DNA of 64,000 nt from Nemertoderma westbladi. Lineage: Eukaryota > Xenacoelomorpha > Nemertodermatida > Nemertodermatidae. Where the stretch lies: the NCBI GenBank assembly GCA_032718475.1, contig JAUCBJ010006914.1:1-64000 (forward strand), written 5' to 3'. The notes beneath the pieces were generated by a model that saw only the letters and a program-made list of their open reading frames with translations, ran no database searches and was not told where the DNA came from. The translations under genes and the position numbers were made by a program. This document shows, piece after piece, positions 45,775-57,710 of the stretch. The first letter of the stretch is position 1. Each line of letters opens with the position of its first letter.

Positions 45775-46058
45775 ATCTGAACTACTGGAGCTATCGGGCC
45801 GCTGAGAAATAAGTTCTCGGTTCGAGTGTTGCTGCTGTTTAACAGCTGCCTCTTGGTCCCGCTTGACTTGAGCCCGAGTGCCTATGATAGACCTACGGTA
45901 CTTTACTAGCCTAGGGTCGGATACTACTACTGGAGGGATGACCTTCTTACAGTAGGAGGGGACTTGAACTTCGGTCTCAAACGTTCCGCACTCCTATCTG
46001 GATCGCAGACTGTTGTTTCTAGGAGACTATCTGACAGATTTTGCTTTGTGTCAGCCAT
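45775..46058 (-). pseudogene. Gag N-terminus split off by a frameshift (copy 1b)
   Basis: From ATG 46058 the minus strand reads MADTKQNLSDSLLETTVCD, matching the gag start of copies 1a (22242) and 1c (60148). It then shifts near 45945 (one base fewer than in the others) and stops soon after. Confidence 0.8.
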
Positions 46059-47964
46059 GTTTGTTTGTACAGTTGAATGCCCACTACTACAACTACAGTT
46101 AAAGCAAGTCTAGTAATCCAGCACTAACTATAAGCCTAGTAATTAATTACCGATACCGTTACTCAGTGTAATGTGATATATACAATATATTAGAATACCG
46201 GTATACACTTATAGTATATAATATAAGTATTATTACAGACTAGAATTAGTCACAGAATACCGGTATATAATTTCAGCATAAATATTAAAATATATAATAA
46301 GCCTATCGTGAATACCGGTATACAGCATACACCTATAGTATATATAAGTATAATTATAGACTAGAATTAATTACAGAATACCGGTATATAATTTCAGCTT
46401 AAATTTATAGAAATAAATATAATAAGCCTATCGTAAATACCGGTATGTCAATTATTTTATAATAACTGAATTTATGAATTTTAGGGTTACTTTACGTTAC
46501 TTTATTACCGTTATTTAAGCAGTAGTCCAACTAATATTAAGACCTAATTGATGGATGACAGGCCTACTATTTTATAAATCGGTTTGAGTTGATTTATAAT
46601 ATATATATACCCGTTTAATGGGTTTTTGTTACAATATTTGAAATAAATGTTATTATTTCTAGGTAAGGAGTCACTTCACAGAAGCTGAACGCTCTCAGTG
46701 GAGTGCTACTTATTGGACACTAAAACAAATAATTCTAATTTACTAAGTTACTTATTACTACAAATTACGTACAATTACTGTGTGAGATTACAATCTCTAA
46801 ATAAAAACAAAAGTTACACGTACAAATTTTAGGGGTAATTTTACAAGAAATCTACAAACCAGCCTAACAAGGAGTTAGAATTTCTGGTTCTTACAAACAA
46901 ACGGACAGGATACTACGGTATTTGAAAATAATAAAGCAGTAGTAAAGATATTGCGTTGTCTAGATAAGAAAATACCACCGTCTGATGACTTATAGTCTCT
47001 AGCTTTACAGCTCTATAAGTACTACGTTATGTACCCGGAGTGTCCCTACCTAGAAGTTAATTACCGCAGCCAACCAGAGAGCTAACGTGCCTATTAACCA
47101 CTTTACAACACAAATATACTGCCTACACACTAATTACTTTCGGAAAGCACTGTACACTAAACCCTAAATTAGGTACAAGTACTTATACAACAAATTACCA
47201 GCAGTTAAAAATACTTGTACAGCTAAAAGAACCACGGTATCTGCTGGAGTGACTAGAGCATAAAATCACCAGTCTTTACCTACGCCAAACATCCCTGATG
47301 TAGTACCGGGCTTAATTTAACTATAACGGTATGTATAACAAGCACAATTACTGTAGGAATAAACTTAGGGTTGTGTATGTTGCGAATAATCGCATAAACT
47401 CTGAATAATAAATATTACGCTACCCGTACAGACTACACAAACAAAATACAAACCAAATGCTGACAGACTACTATCAAGCCTAAATAAACTACAGTATATG
47501 CAGACTCCGAAATGGTTAGTTAGTATACGTTCTAACCGAGTAGTACGACTTATTCTTTCGGAGGGGATTTACCTTACAACACTGGATGCCCCCACCTTCC
47601 TAACTAGTATTTTATCGGACATACACTCTACACACACTGCAATCTCTTCGGACCTGACAACAGCCAGACAACAATCCAGCCTACAAATTATTTGTACAAT
47701 CTGAGCAGGCTTACACGCCTTCTGCTCAATATTAACTTACAGATAAATAAAACTGACAGAAATAAGTAAAATCCCAATAAAAAACCAGGCGTCCCTGATT
47801 AAATATTAAGACCTACTGGTATATAATTATCAAAATCGAATAATACTGCTGTACCTGTAAGTACCGGTTCGGGCAGTTGGGCAGTTAGGCCTACAGCTTA
47901 CCGGTCGACCGGTACGTTTGACTTTATTGCCTACGGTGCAATAAAGAATCTGAAAATCTATTAT
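46059..47964 (-). other. Family 1 leader (copy 1b)
   Basis: Counterpart of 20251-22241 and 57711-60147. Tandem ataccggtat-containing units of ~120 bp lie at 46190-46445. No shared ORF. The first bases after the LTR (ataatagattttcag on the minus strand) do not suggest a usual tRNA primer site. Confidence 0.7.
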
Positions 47965-49200
47965 TGTTCGCGCTTTCAGACCTTTAGCAGTTTAACCTGC
48001 CAATTTTAGGTGTCCTCTTGTTTATAAATCGACTTTAGCTTATAACAATTATTTAATGCACATGAAGTAACATTAGCCGAAGCCAGTCTATGCGCGATCA
48101 TTCACCCACAGTTAAGGGAGACTGGATTCGGATGCTTTGACCTTATTGCGTTTCAGACCTACTGTATTATTCGATTGATTGTTACTATATAATCTCTGAC
48201 AATATTATTCACTTTCAGGGAAATATTAACAGTTCCTTTAGGACGTGGCGCTTTAAGTATAAAACAGAGTTATGACTTATACTAAACACAACGAGATGGC
48301 TAATGATTTTCGTAAATAGCGCATTCTTTAGGAGATGCTTTATTATCTGTCACACTGCTGCATACGATTTCGCACTGCTGCACATTGATCTGCAGACCGT
48401 CGCTGAATTTGATCATATATAAGGAGGATAGCAACTGACACATGTAGGGATTATGAAATAGCATTTAATGCACACTAAACCACTGTAATGTAAGTCGCAA
48501 TTGCTACCGGTAACCGGTCCCTCTAACCTTTAGTAATCAAGAAGATTGGGGTTTTATGATTATTTATCGATATTCTCCAAATATAACAACATATCCATCA
48601 ACATATAACCATTAATAACAGACAGAAAACAGAAGTACAATAATGCGGTGATATTCAGCCAGTATCGGTAATACCGGTACCGCAGGTGCCAAGTGACCAG
48701 TTGTTATGGTTAGTTGCACAGTTGCACAGTGCAGCAGGGCCAGTAATGCATCCAGTCAGTCCAGAGATAATAGATTTACGTTCTTGTAATCAAAGCGGTC
48801 TAATGTTGGCCAAAGTCTGAAACTTCTAACACAGAAGTACAGAATAATTTCTAAGCAGTTGTTCTCGCTCAGAAAGGTAAAACCAAGACCGTCATGCATT
48901 GCGCGGTTTTCTGTAGGCCTCTGTGCAAAATAAAATGAAAATCGCTCTGATTGGTCGAGCGAGCCGAACAAAGAAAGTTAAGAAAGCTCCACATCGACAT
49001 CAAATCAGCTGACAGATGTCGTCATCTGAACTACACTCTATTTAGAGTATTTGGTGTATTGCGGCATAAAATGGCTTGTTATGTCCGCTAAAACACCTAC
49101 AGGGTACATTGCGGAGAAAATGGCTTGTTATGTCCGCTAAAACAACTAAACATTTTTTTGCGGAGAAAAATGACTGGTTATATCCGCAAAAGCTTTTACA
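47965..49200 (-). repeat. 5' LTR of copy 1b
   Basis: 1236 bp. On the minus strand it keeps the CCAAT box (gaccaatcagagcg, near 48950) and the repeated ttagcggacataaca-like units near its start. It is flanked by the target duplication GTCTC at 49201-49205. Confidence 0.95.
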
Positions 49201-49205
49201 GTCTC

Positions 49206-49746
49206 AAAAAAAGTGCCAAAAGTAGGGTTAAAAAATGGTGCTATAACTCGAAAAGTACCCAATATTTTTGAAAACGGTTTTCACTACTAGGAAGACAATA
49301 GATTTTTAGGAAAAGTCTTAAAATTTCAGATTCCCAACTGCGTTTGTTTTAGAATTATAATAAAAAAACCACGGCGGGGTCATTCTAAAAACTGATAGTG
49401 TGGCATTGTTGGCTAGAATTAGTAGGTATTTCACTATGCTGAATCGAATGTAATTATATTCCATTTCCTAAAATTGAACTGGATGCTATTTTTCGTGCAA
49501 CTAAGAAGTGGGCGTGGCACTTCAAATTTTGAAAAATACCCCCATCTTTTGATTTCAACTCGTTTTTATAGGTTTTCTGGACTGCTGAATCGATTGAAAA
49601 TATTATCGAAGCCTGGCGCCACCTAGCGAGGTATGGCAATACTGCTTTTTACCGAATGTATATATAGTGCAATTTAAATCATAATTATCAGACTCGGTAT
49701 TATTTTACATACCCCACGTTGGGTAGCTAATAGGCCATACTTTTCA
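49206..49746. other. No gene; resumed flank of copy 1b
   Basis: This continues the DNA interrupted by copy 1b (ttttcaaaaaaac + GTCTC + aaaaaaagtgcc). A/T-rich, with no coding signal. The minus-strand ORF at 49454-49639 has no recognisable motif. Confidence 0.5.
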
Positions 49747-49958
49747 GCACTACACTACACTACACTACACTACACTACACTACACTACACTACACTACAC
49801 TACACTACACTACACTACACTACACTACACTACACTACACTACACTACACTACACTACACTACACTACACTACACTACACTACACTACACTTCACTACAC
49901 TACACTACACTACACTACACTACACTACACTACACTACACTACACTACACTACACTAC
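49747..49958. repeat. (CACTA)n microsatellite, about 42 units
   Basis: An almost pure pentamer array with one changed unit (cttcacta near 49890). Confidence 0.95.
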
Positions 49959-50076
49959 TTACTGACTTCCGAATCCATGATCCCAGGTAACAGAAGTCAT
50001 CCACATGCTCAAGCATACCATCTTTTGAGTTTATGCTCATCCGATCAAAGTTAACTGTCAACATTTTGGTCTTTCT
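49959..50076 (-). pseudogene. Short fragment of a second non-LTR reverse transcriptase
   Basis: On the minus strand it reads KTKMLTVNFDR, then SINSKDGMLEHVDDFCYLGS. This is the K(T/S)K and F.YLGS region downstream of the catalytic box in RTE-like and related LINE polymerases. It is cut on one side by the LTR of copy 2b and on the other by the (CACTA)n array. It differs from the RT at 17656-19172. Confidence 0.75.
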
Positions 50077-50638
50077 TGTTAGCTTATCCAATTCCGCTAA
50101 CCTACCCCATAAAGTGAGCCGTTAAGCAATATTGGGAACACGAGGTTGATTACCAATATCAACCTCGTATCACCCAACAAAGTGGGAAGGAGAAAATACA
50201 CACACACACGCACAATAAGGGTCAGGGGTTACACCCTTGAAAGAGAGAGAATAGCAGGGGCGAAGGGAAGCACTTCAGGGGGGGCAAAGGGCGACAACAG
50301 GGTTATTAGCCAATGGGGGGAAGGCACCGGCTGGGTAACGTAACTTGGCCAACCGTGCAATATATATTATCAGTGCAGTAATCATTTCGTTCACTTATAG
50401 TAAGTCAGCTTAGCTAGGGTAGTACCGGAACTTCAATTACTGTCTTCGTATACCATCCGTGTATCCAATATCATATCATATACCTTGTGTCATCGTTTAT
50501 ATATCTTATATCATATCCTTACTATTATACCCAGAAGACTATATACAGCGATCAATAACTCTCTTTACCTTTCACACACGGCGGGGACGCGTAGATTGAA
50601 AACCGGATAAACTGGGATCCTTCATAGATCCCGTCACA
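50077..50638 (+). repeat. 5' LTR of family 2 (copy 2b)
   Basis: 562 bp, TGTTAGC...CGTCACA, homologous to 14451-15032 but clearly diverged. The internal start (gtaatttaatccaaactgcc) shows no TGG-type primer site. Confidence 0.85.
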
Positions 50639-50698
50639 GTAATTTAATCCAAACTGCCGCCCTAGTTAAACAGCCCAAACTGACTGCCAGATACCAAG

Positions 50699-52072
50699 AT
50701 GAGTCGAACAGGAGAGACGACACCGCCGCGGACCCTGGACGGAGACCTAACGATCCGCGAGGCCGCGACCAGACTGTATAGACCCGCGACGCCGGACCCA
50801 TCGGTAACGGGAGATCCGGCAATCCAAGATGAGGGGGGCCGTCTACAACCGGAGAGCGAGTTGAGAGAAAGGAGAGACGAGTCGGGAGAAGAGAAAGACG
50901 AGTCGATGGGGAGCGGGGGTCGACGTACCGATGTCGCCGGCCAGCCACATGCCGAGGGCGACAGACGGTCCACCGGAACGGTGACGGTGGAACCGACGGT
51001 ACGACGCCGAACCCGGAGAGATGGAGGAGATGTCGGCGATGAGGACATCGGGGTCAGCGATCGACTTCGACGGGCCTACAACGCGACCCGGAAGATACTC
51101 AAAGAGGCCAAAGGAGGGGCGAAGATAGATGAGGTAAAGTTGAAGAAAAGATTAGGTGAGTCGAACGAACATTTCAACTATCTAATGTGCTTTGGACAGA
51201 GAGAACTAGCCGAGGACAGAGCGAAAGGGGTTGCCAGCGAACTGTCTGATCTATGGGAGTGTATGAGTATGCGGGCTAGTGTAGTGTACATAGGGCCATA
51301 CTTAGTCGATGCCCGGGGGATAAAATTAGTGGGTTGGAGGAGACCGCAGGAGGGCGAATCCGAGGTTAACCCCAAGGATTCCGTCTCGTCGGTCGGAGGA
51401 AGTTCCGGGAGGCGGGGGAAAGTTAGTAGGACGGGAAGGCGGAGGGAATCCGTTGCAACTGATAAGTCTGCTACATCCTCCGCAAAAGAAAGACGGGTGA
51501 TGGAATTAAATTTGGCTTACCAAGTCGATCTAGCGGCGCAAGACCAGAGAGAAATAGAGAGACAGTTAGAGGAGGGGAAAGCGCTATTAGAGAAGGAAAT
51601 GGAACTGGTTAGGGAGACCGGAGAGAGGGCCGAGAAGGCCGCGAGAAGCTTTAGGGAGTGTGAGGAAATAGGGAGGAAGGAACAAGAGGAGCGTGAAGCG
51701 AGAGACCAGAGTGAACGTAAAGAGCGTGAGGCGGAACGTAAAGAGCGTGAGGCGGAACGTAAGGAGCGTGAGGCGGAAAGCAAAGAGCGTGAGGTGGCGA
51801 GGGAGGCAAGACGAATGCAGGGAGCCGCGAGAGAGAGGGAATTGGCCGAGCAAAGCGCGCGGGAGAATAAGGAGAGAATGGCAGAGGAGACGCGTGTACG
51901 GGAGGTTTTAAATGCCCGTCGGAGGGAGCTTATTCAGTACCAAGCCATAAAGAAACACAAACTGAAACTGGCGCAAATGGGGTTGTCAGAGAGTGACGCT
52001 GGCTCGACTGCTTTCGAGGGGCCAAGGGTCGTGGAAACATTTATTAATACCCCACTTACAGGAACCGCATGA
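50699..52072 (+). CDS. Family 2 gag, N-terminal ORF (copy 2b)
   Basis: 457 codons from an ATG 60 bp after the LTR (MSRTGETTPPRTLDGD). The first 110 residues are charged and disordered-looking. The middle (SDRLRRAYNATRKILKEAKG ... FNYLMCFGQRELAEDRAKG) looks helical. Residues ~270-430 are a long Glu/Arg/Lys coiled coil with 7-residue KEREAER repeats (51717-51790). It ends INTPLTGTA just before a G-tract at 52107-52119. Likely the multimerising part of the capsid precursor. I do not recognise a named domain. The ORF is intact, unlike the rest of this copy. Confidence 0.7.
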   Translation: MSRTGETTPPRTLDGDLTIREAATRLYRPATPDPSVTGDPAIQDEGGRLQPESELRERRDESGEEKDESMGSGGRRTDVAGQPHAEGDRRSTGTVTVEPTVRRRTRRDGGDVGDEDIGVSDRLRRAYNATRKILKEAKGGAKIDEVKLKKRLGESNEHFNYLMCFGQRELAEDRAKGVASELSDLWECMSMRASVVYIGPYLVDARGIKLVGWRRPQEGESEVNPKDSVSSVGGSSGRRGKVSRTGRRRESVATDKSATSSAKERRVMELNLAYQVDLAAQDQREIERQLEEGKALLEKEMELVRETGERAEKAARSFRECEEIGRKEQEEREARDQSERKEREAERKEREAERKEREAESKEREVAREARRMQGAARERELAEQSARENKERMAEETRVREVLNARRRELIQYQAIKKHKLKLAQMGLSESDAGSTAFEGPRVVETFINTPLTGTA

Positions 52073-53708
52073 CAAACCCGAGAATGGTGTGACCGTACAG
52101 GCGGGTGGGGGGGGGGGGGGTAATAATAATACTACAGTAGACGACGTTAATATTAATAGTACCATATTAGATAATCCTAACCAAACCTTTATTCCAGGAA
52201 ATATTTTACCTAGTAGTCTAGTAGTAATTTAAACTTAAATGCATTTAATCCAAATAATTTAAATAATGATCCAAACCCGAATTTGCAAAATAATCCAAAT
52301 AATGTACCCACGCAAAATAATTCAAATAATCCTATCTCGAACGAACAAAATAATTCTGTTTCTAATTTTGGTGCACAAAATAATTTAGGTGAACTAGAGG
52401 GCCAAATTGGCGACAACCACAGTGGTGCTATTAACGTGAACGTGTCGGACATACACAACCCGGCAAAAGGGGGCCTGGTAGGCCACGTAGTTGGTAGGCA
52501 GGAAGTGGCGGGGTTAAGCCAACCCGACGGGGGCCTGGTAGGCCACGTAGTTGGTAGGCAGGAGGTAGCGGGGTTGAACCAACCTGAGGTGGGCCTGGTA
52601 GGCCACGCAGTAGTAGAGAGAGAGGCGGGGGTGAATGGACCCAGCCGTAGTAGAGACAGTGCGTCGACTAGAGAGGGGTGTAGAGGTGAAGTGAGAGATA
52701 GTGAAGTGAAATGTGGCGAGTGGGGGGGGGGGGGTACGGAGCGCCCCATCACGGAAAATTAGTGACGAGAAAAGGGGGGTGGAGAATGTCCGACAGGAGG
52801 GACGCAGAAGTGTGGTAGGAGATGGTGAAGTTAGATGCGGCGGGTGGGGGGGGCTACGGGCGCCCCACCACAACAGATTAGTAGCGAGAGGGGGGGGGGG
52901 GGGCAGAGAGTGTCCCACAGGCGTCGGCGGATAATGCGCGGGTCGAGCTAGGTAAACCGCAACACCCGGCGACAGAGAGTAATAGGGGGATTGCGAGTAT
53001 CCCCAGCGACGTGCGATCGAGCAGAGAGAGGCAGGTTGACGTCGCGAGAGGGCAGACGAAGCGTCGAGCCCGATCAGAAGAGGGAAGAAGAACAGTGGAG
53101 TTTAACCGGGAGATGGAGGAGAGATCTCATGAGCGGGAATACTGCACTGGAGAGAGAAGAAGAGAAGATAGTAGGAGAAGTGTCGCCGCGAACGATAGGA
53201 GAGCGAGGACGGATAGCGAGCCATCGATAGTCGAGATGGGAACGGAGAGTCGGTGGGGTCGAACTTCGGGAGATTGCCGTCGCCCCGGAGAAGCGCGACC
53301 TGACGAGGCGCACCACGCGCCGATAGGGGGGTACACGATGTACCGACATGAGGACGAGAGTAGTGGAGGGGGTCGAAGAGAAACTTTCCGGCGGAATATA
53401 GCTACCGATCGAGAATACGGTAGCCGCGGGGAGGATTATTCGAGAAGATTAAACTTCGATCCCGAGCGGCACATACAGACTGTAGGACATACTGTAGGCC
53501 TTACTGCACATACCATAGGTCATGCTGACAGGAATAATGTAGGCGATAGGATAGCGCGGACGACGGGATTAAACCCGGAAGTCGCGGAGTACATACCGGC
53601 AGGTAGGCCAGGAGCTGATAGGCCTATACCGGTACCAGCACAGCAGTATGACTACAGCATGCAAGGGCATAACATATACCCAGGGGAGGGGGGAATGATT
53701 GCGGATAG
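52073..53708 (+). pseudogene. Family 2 gag, middle region with G-tracts (copy 2b)
   Basis: Coding-like segments switch frame, often at G-runs: an Asn-rich stretch (52240-52400), three direct repeats of ~60 bp encoding GGLVGHVVGRQEVAGLxQP (52467-52620), G-runs near 52722-52734 and 52890-52902, then an Arg-rich frame (53011-53820: ERHIQTVGHTVGLTAHTIGH, PGADRPIPVPAQQYDYSM). A third G-run at 53759-53773 ends that frame and opens the next one. Likely a disordered, nucleic-acid-binding linker of gag. Confidence 0.6.
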
Positions 53709-54454
53709 GTGCATGGGCCCCAATATATTAACATCAACCCCAGTACCAAGCATACCGGTGGGGGGGGGGGGGGACAGGGTGACATTCCCCCATCACAATA
53801 TCAACAATATACCCCGATAGGAGCAAGAACAACGAGACCCTTGGATGAAAACAGATCATGCGACACAGAAATATGGAGGGGGCCGCTACCCCCAATGATA
53901 TACCCAAGCCAAAGGAAGGTAGAAAATAGGACGGACGGACCACACGCAATAGGAGAAACTATACAACATCCATCGAACCCATTGGAAGCGCAGGCGATGG
54001 GGATGGCCACGTTGATCGATGCTTTAAAAACTAGGATCGAGTTACCACCCGTGGAACCGTTTAAATTCGATGGGAGTAGGCCGGAAGAATATCTGCAGTT
54101 TCGGCGCATGTATAGTAACAAAATACTAACAAAGAACTTGACGCAGGCGGAGTGCCTAAAATATCTGCAAGTATATACAGGAGGCCCAGCATACGACATC
54201 GTGAGGCAATACCAGGGTATAGAGGGCAGTTTCACGATGGCATGGCGGGCATTGGACAGGGAATACGGGCACCCGGACAAGATCATCCGGCAAACCCTGA
54301 GGGGCATAACATCGGGTGGCCTATAGGATAATCCCGTTAGCATAAAGACATTCGCTAACAAAGTCGAGAAGGCGCTAATCATGCTAAAGACGCTAGACGC
54401 GCCATACGAATCAACACATCCAACAACATCACCACGATATCGCAGGCACTACTG
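53709..54454 (+). pseudogene. Family 2 gag, DUF1759-type segment (copy 2b)
   Basis: Homologous to 2407-3021 of copy 2a. It has LDENRSCDTEIWRGPLPPMI and FKFDGSRPEEYLQFRRMY. A stop at 54324-54326 stands where copy 2a has CAA, and another frame break follows near 54410. Confidence 0.85.
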
Positions 54455-55516
54455 ATGTGGCTGCGCAACAAGTGGAGGAAGATCGCTTTCTCCACTCGAG
54501 ATAGGAAGGGTGCGGAACCGGGTTTAGAAGAAATGTCGAGCTTCTTGAACTACGAAGCCGAATTAATAACCGACCCAGTCTATAGTGAGGACAGCCTGGG
54601 AAAGGGACCAAGAACTGACTACCATAGACCGAAACCAAAACAAAACTCGTCAAACGCATTACCAAAGCTCAGGCAATCATTGCCATACGCAGCGACGCAG
54701 GGGACTGCAAGTCCACAGGTAGCCGGGGGGTAAGACCACATCATGGAGCAGACAGGGGAAAGATAACAACACAAATAAATATAACCCCAGTACGCCCAGT
54801 AGGCCGAACCCAAACAATAAGAATAGTAGGGACTTTGGTACAAATGCAGCTGCGATACGCGATGCACTGTACAAGGACGGCTATGACCCAAAGAGCAAAT
54901 GCCAGCTACATACAAATGCGCTTCATCAAACCATGAACTGCAGGTACTGGCAAGTGCTACCCAGGGAAGATCAGGTAGAGTACGCGGCGAGGAACGAGAT
55001 CTGCTCGCGATGTGTCATGAGTGGACATAGAGCTAGGCAATGCAAGGAGACACCAATTAAGTTCGGTCAAAGGAAAGGCCAAACGATGGCAACGAGCACA
55101 GTAGGGGCGAAAAGGAGAGGAACGGTGCTACTTGGGGTAGTACCAGTGCGAGTGATTGGAGAAGGCAACCGATCAGTAACCACATTGATGCTGGTCGATA
55201 GTGGAGCTGCCTTCACATTAATTGAAAATTGGGTGGCCGAAGAGATAGGATTGAGAACGAGGCCAAGTAGAATGGCGGTAACAACAATCTCTAGCAAAGA
55301 TGAGGTCCTGGAGATGAGGAGCGGACGGTGCACGATTGCAGCGGTGGCACCGGGATGCGACTACGGGGCGACCATCGACCCAATCCAAGTGATAGAGTCA
55401 ATAAATATCAATGCCAGGTGGCCAACCAACATCGAGGTCGAACAATATAAATTCCTGGATGATATCGACTTCTCAATCCCAGAGGTGGACGTTAGGAAGG
55501 TATCCTCATAGTAGGA
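54455..55516 (+). pseudogene. Family 2 zinc knuckle and protease (copy 2b)
   Basis: Two frame pieces: 54455-54733, ending at a TAA created in a G-run, and 54933-55511. They hold the CCHC knuckle CSRCVMSGHRARQC (~55000) and the aspartic protease motif LMLVDSGAAFTLIENW (~55190). A 1-base loss near 55505 breaks the link to the RT. Confidence 0.85.
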
Positions 55517-56513
55517 ATGGACTGCCCGACGGCCCACAAAAGAATGCAAACGGTCTTCGGCGAAGACAGGCAGTGTGATCCGGTGGCGATATTGACGCCG
55601 TTCGGGTGGACGCTGAGTGGCCAAATTAAGAGTAAGATACCATTTAGGATGTCGGAGACATCGGGATGCATGTTCGCGGGAACTATGCAGGAAATGGGGG
55701 ATGAGGGAGCGGAGGAACAGCTCAAGAGACTGCTCAGGCAAGATTTTGAGGGACTAAAGGAAACCGGGGTCGGAACCTCGGTGGAAGACAAGCAGGCTCA
55801 GCAGAGCGTAGAGGAGTCTATGAGATGCGATGAGGGGCGGTATACCATAGGAATGGTATGGAAGCTACCAAAACTACCGCTGCCCGATAATAAAGCAATG
55901 GTACTCACGAGGCTTCGTAAGTTGAAACAGACGTTAAAACGGAGCCCCGAAAAGAATGAGTACATTCATAAAACAATCAGAAAGTACGTCGAGAAGGGAT
56001 GGGCCGTGGAGTTACCGGTCGACGTACCAAACACAGACAGGACATATTACCTGCCACTCCACGTGGCTTTAGATCCGAAGAAAGGTAAACTGCGGATGGT
56101 AGTGCAAAGACCGACGGGAAATGCCTAAACGACTATCTGCTAGAGGGTCCCAACATATACAACTCTGTGATAGAGGTCCTACTCAGATTCAGGAATGGAA
56201 AACACGCCTTCACCTGTGACATAGAAGGCATGTTCAACCAAGTCCGTGTGATGGGAGAGGATAGCGACAGTCAACGCTTCCTATGGTGCGACGGCGACGT
56301 GGAACCGTCGACAATACCGATGTACAAGATGATAGTACAGAATATGGGAGCCAAGTCGTCTTCTTTCACGACGACTATGGCCGTAAGAGACACAGTAAAG
56401 GGAAAGGAAGATAAGTACAGCACTAGAGCCATCGATATGATTCGACGCGGCTTCTACGTAGACGACGGGATGGAATCTGCAAACACGGTTAAGGAGCTAT
56501 TGGACACAGGACG
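55517..56513 (+). pseudogene. Family 2 reverse transcriptase, N-terminal part (copy 2b)
   Basis: This starts at the RT entry (MDCPTAHKRM, LTPFGWTLSG), shifts near 56110, and continues from ~56128 with TCDIEGMFNQV and the YVDD box (RRGFYVDDGMES, ~56451-56468). About 45 bp after the box, copy 1c interrupts it. The downstream part is at 61760. Confidence 0.9.
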
Positions 56514-57710
56514 TGTAAAGGCTTTTGCGTAATTAGCCGGTTATTTTCCCCGTAAAGTACTCTGTAGTTGGTTTAACAGGCATAAAAGGCCGTGTCCTTA
56601 CTGTACTGTTGTTTTAGAGGACATAAAAGCCATTTCTTCTGTATGTGTACTTTAGCGGACATGATTAGCAATTTTATGACGCAATGCGCCAAATCCTCTG
56701 TAAACAGTGTAGCTACCATGACGACGGCTAACAGCTGATGCTGTATACGTGGACCTTTTTCTTTGTTCTCTGTTCCTTCTTTGTTCGGTCGACCAATCAG
56801 AGCGTTTTTTGCCTCTGTGTTAGAGATTGTATATAGAAACTCGTGGAGTTGAGTCAGTATGTGATTTGTCCACAGCCTACAACACCGGCTTTGGAATCTC
56901 CGTGTTTCAGTCTTTAGTCCAACATTAGTAGGCTTAATTATAGAACGTATATCCGTTATCATACATACATAACTCACTTAACTTAACTAATCATACCATA
57001 CTGACATACTTAACAAAGCGATCATATCAATTTATACCTTAACATTTTGCTGCTTTTACTGTCGGTTATTCATTATATTTGTTGATGGAATATTATATTT
57101 GGAATACTGATAAATAATCAGACACCCCAATCTTCTTGATATACTAAAGGTTAGAGAGACCGGTTACATATAACAATTGCGACTTACATTAAGTGGTTTG
57201 AAGTGAATCTAATGCTATTTTATAGGCCCTACACGTATTGTCTGTTGTTCTCCTTATATGTGACTAAAATTAGTGAAGGTCGGCAGATTGGTGTGCAGCA
57301 TTGTGCAGTATTGTGTATGATCGTGATTGATAACGAAGCATCTCCTAAAGAATGCGCCATATACGTGAATCTATAGCCATCCCATTGTGTCTGGTTTAAG
57401 TCATAACTCTGTTTATATATTTAGAGCGCCACGTCCTAAAGGAACTGTTAATATTTCCCGAAAGTGAATAATATTTGTCAGAGATTATATATATTACGAT
57501 CAGTCGAATAATACAGTAGGCCTACCCCGCAATACGGTTAGGCTCCCGAATCCAGTCTCCCGGGTATATCCAGCGGGTGAATGATCGCGCATAGACTGGC
57601 TTCGGCTAATGTAGTGTATCAAATACTTGTCATAGGCTAAAGACGATCTATTATCTAGAAGACATCCCAATTTGGCAGGTTAAACTGCTAAAGGTCTGAA
57701 AGCGCGAACA
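56514..57710 (+). repeat. 5' LTR of copy 1c
   Basis: 1197 bp, TGTAAAGGC...GCGCGAACA, more diverged from the LTRs of 1a and 1b than they are within their own pairs. Confidence 0.95.
56793..56858 (+). promoter_or_regulatory. Core promoter in the LTR of copy 1c
   Basis: CCAAT box at 56793-56797, TATATAG at 56830-56836 and initiator-like TCAGT at 56854-56858. The spacing of ~24-28 bp from TATA to TCAGT suits an RNA polymerase II start at the A of TCAGT. Confidence 0.65.

Larger units (their letters stand above)
33293..49200 (-). mobile_element. BEL/Pao family 1, copy 1b (15.9 kb, nearly complete)
   Basis: Two 1236-bp LTRs flank it: 47965-49200 is the 5' LTR and 33293-34528 the 3' LTR. GTCTC is duplicated at 33288-33292 and 49201-49205. 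By eye the LTRs differ at about 20 sites (~1.6%), so the insertion is fairly recent. It carries leader, gag-pro-RT-RNase H-integrase, hairpin module and extra ORF. It is the best template for the family in this window. Confidence 0.95.

Noticed and set aside
49747-49958. CRISPR-like array
   Set aside because: Pure 5-bp tandem repeat without spacers, in animal-type DNA.
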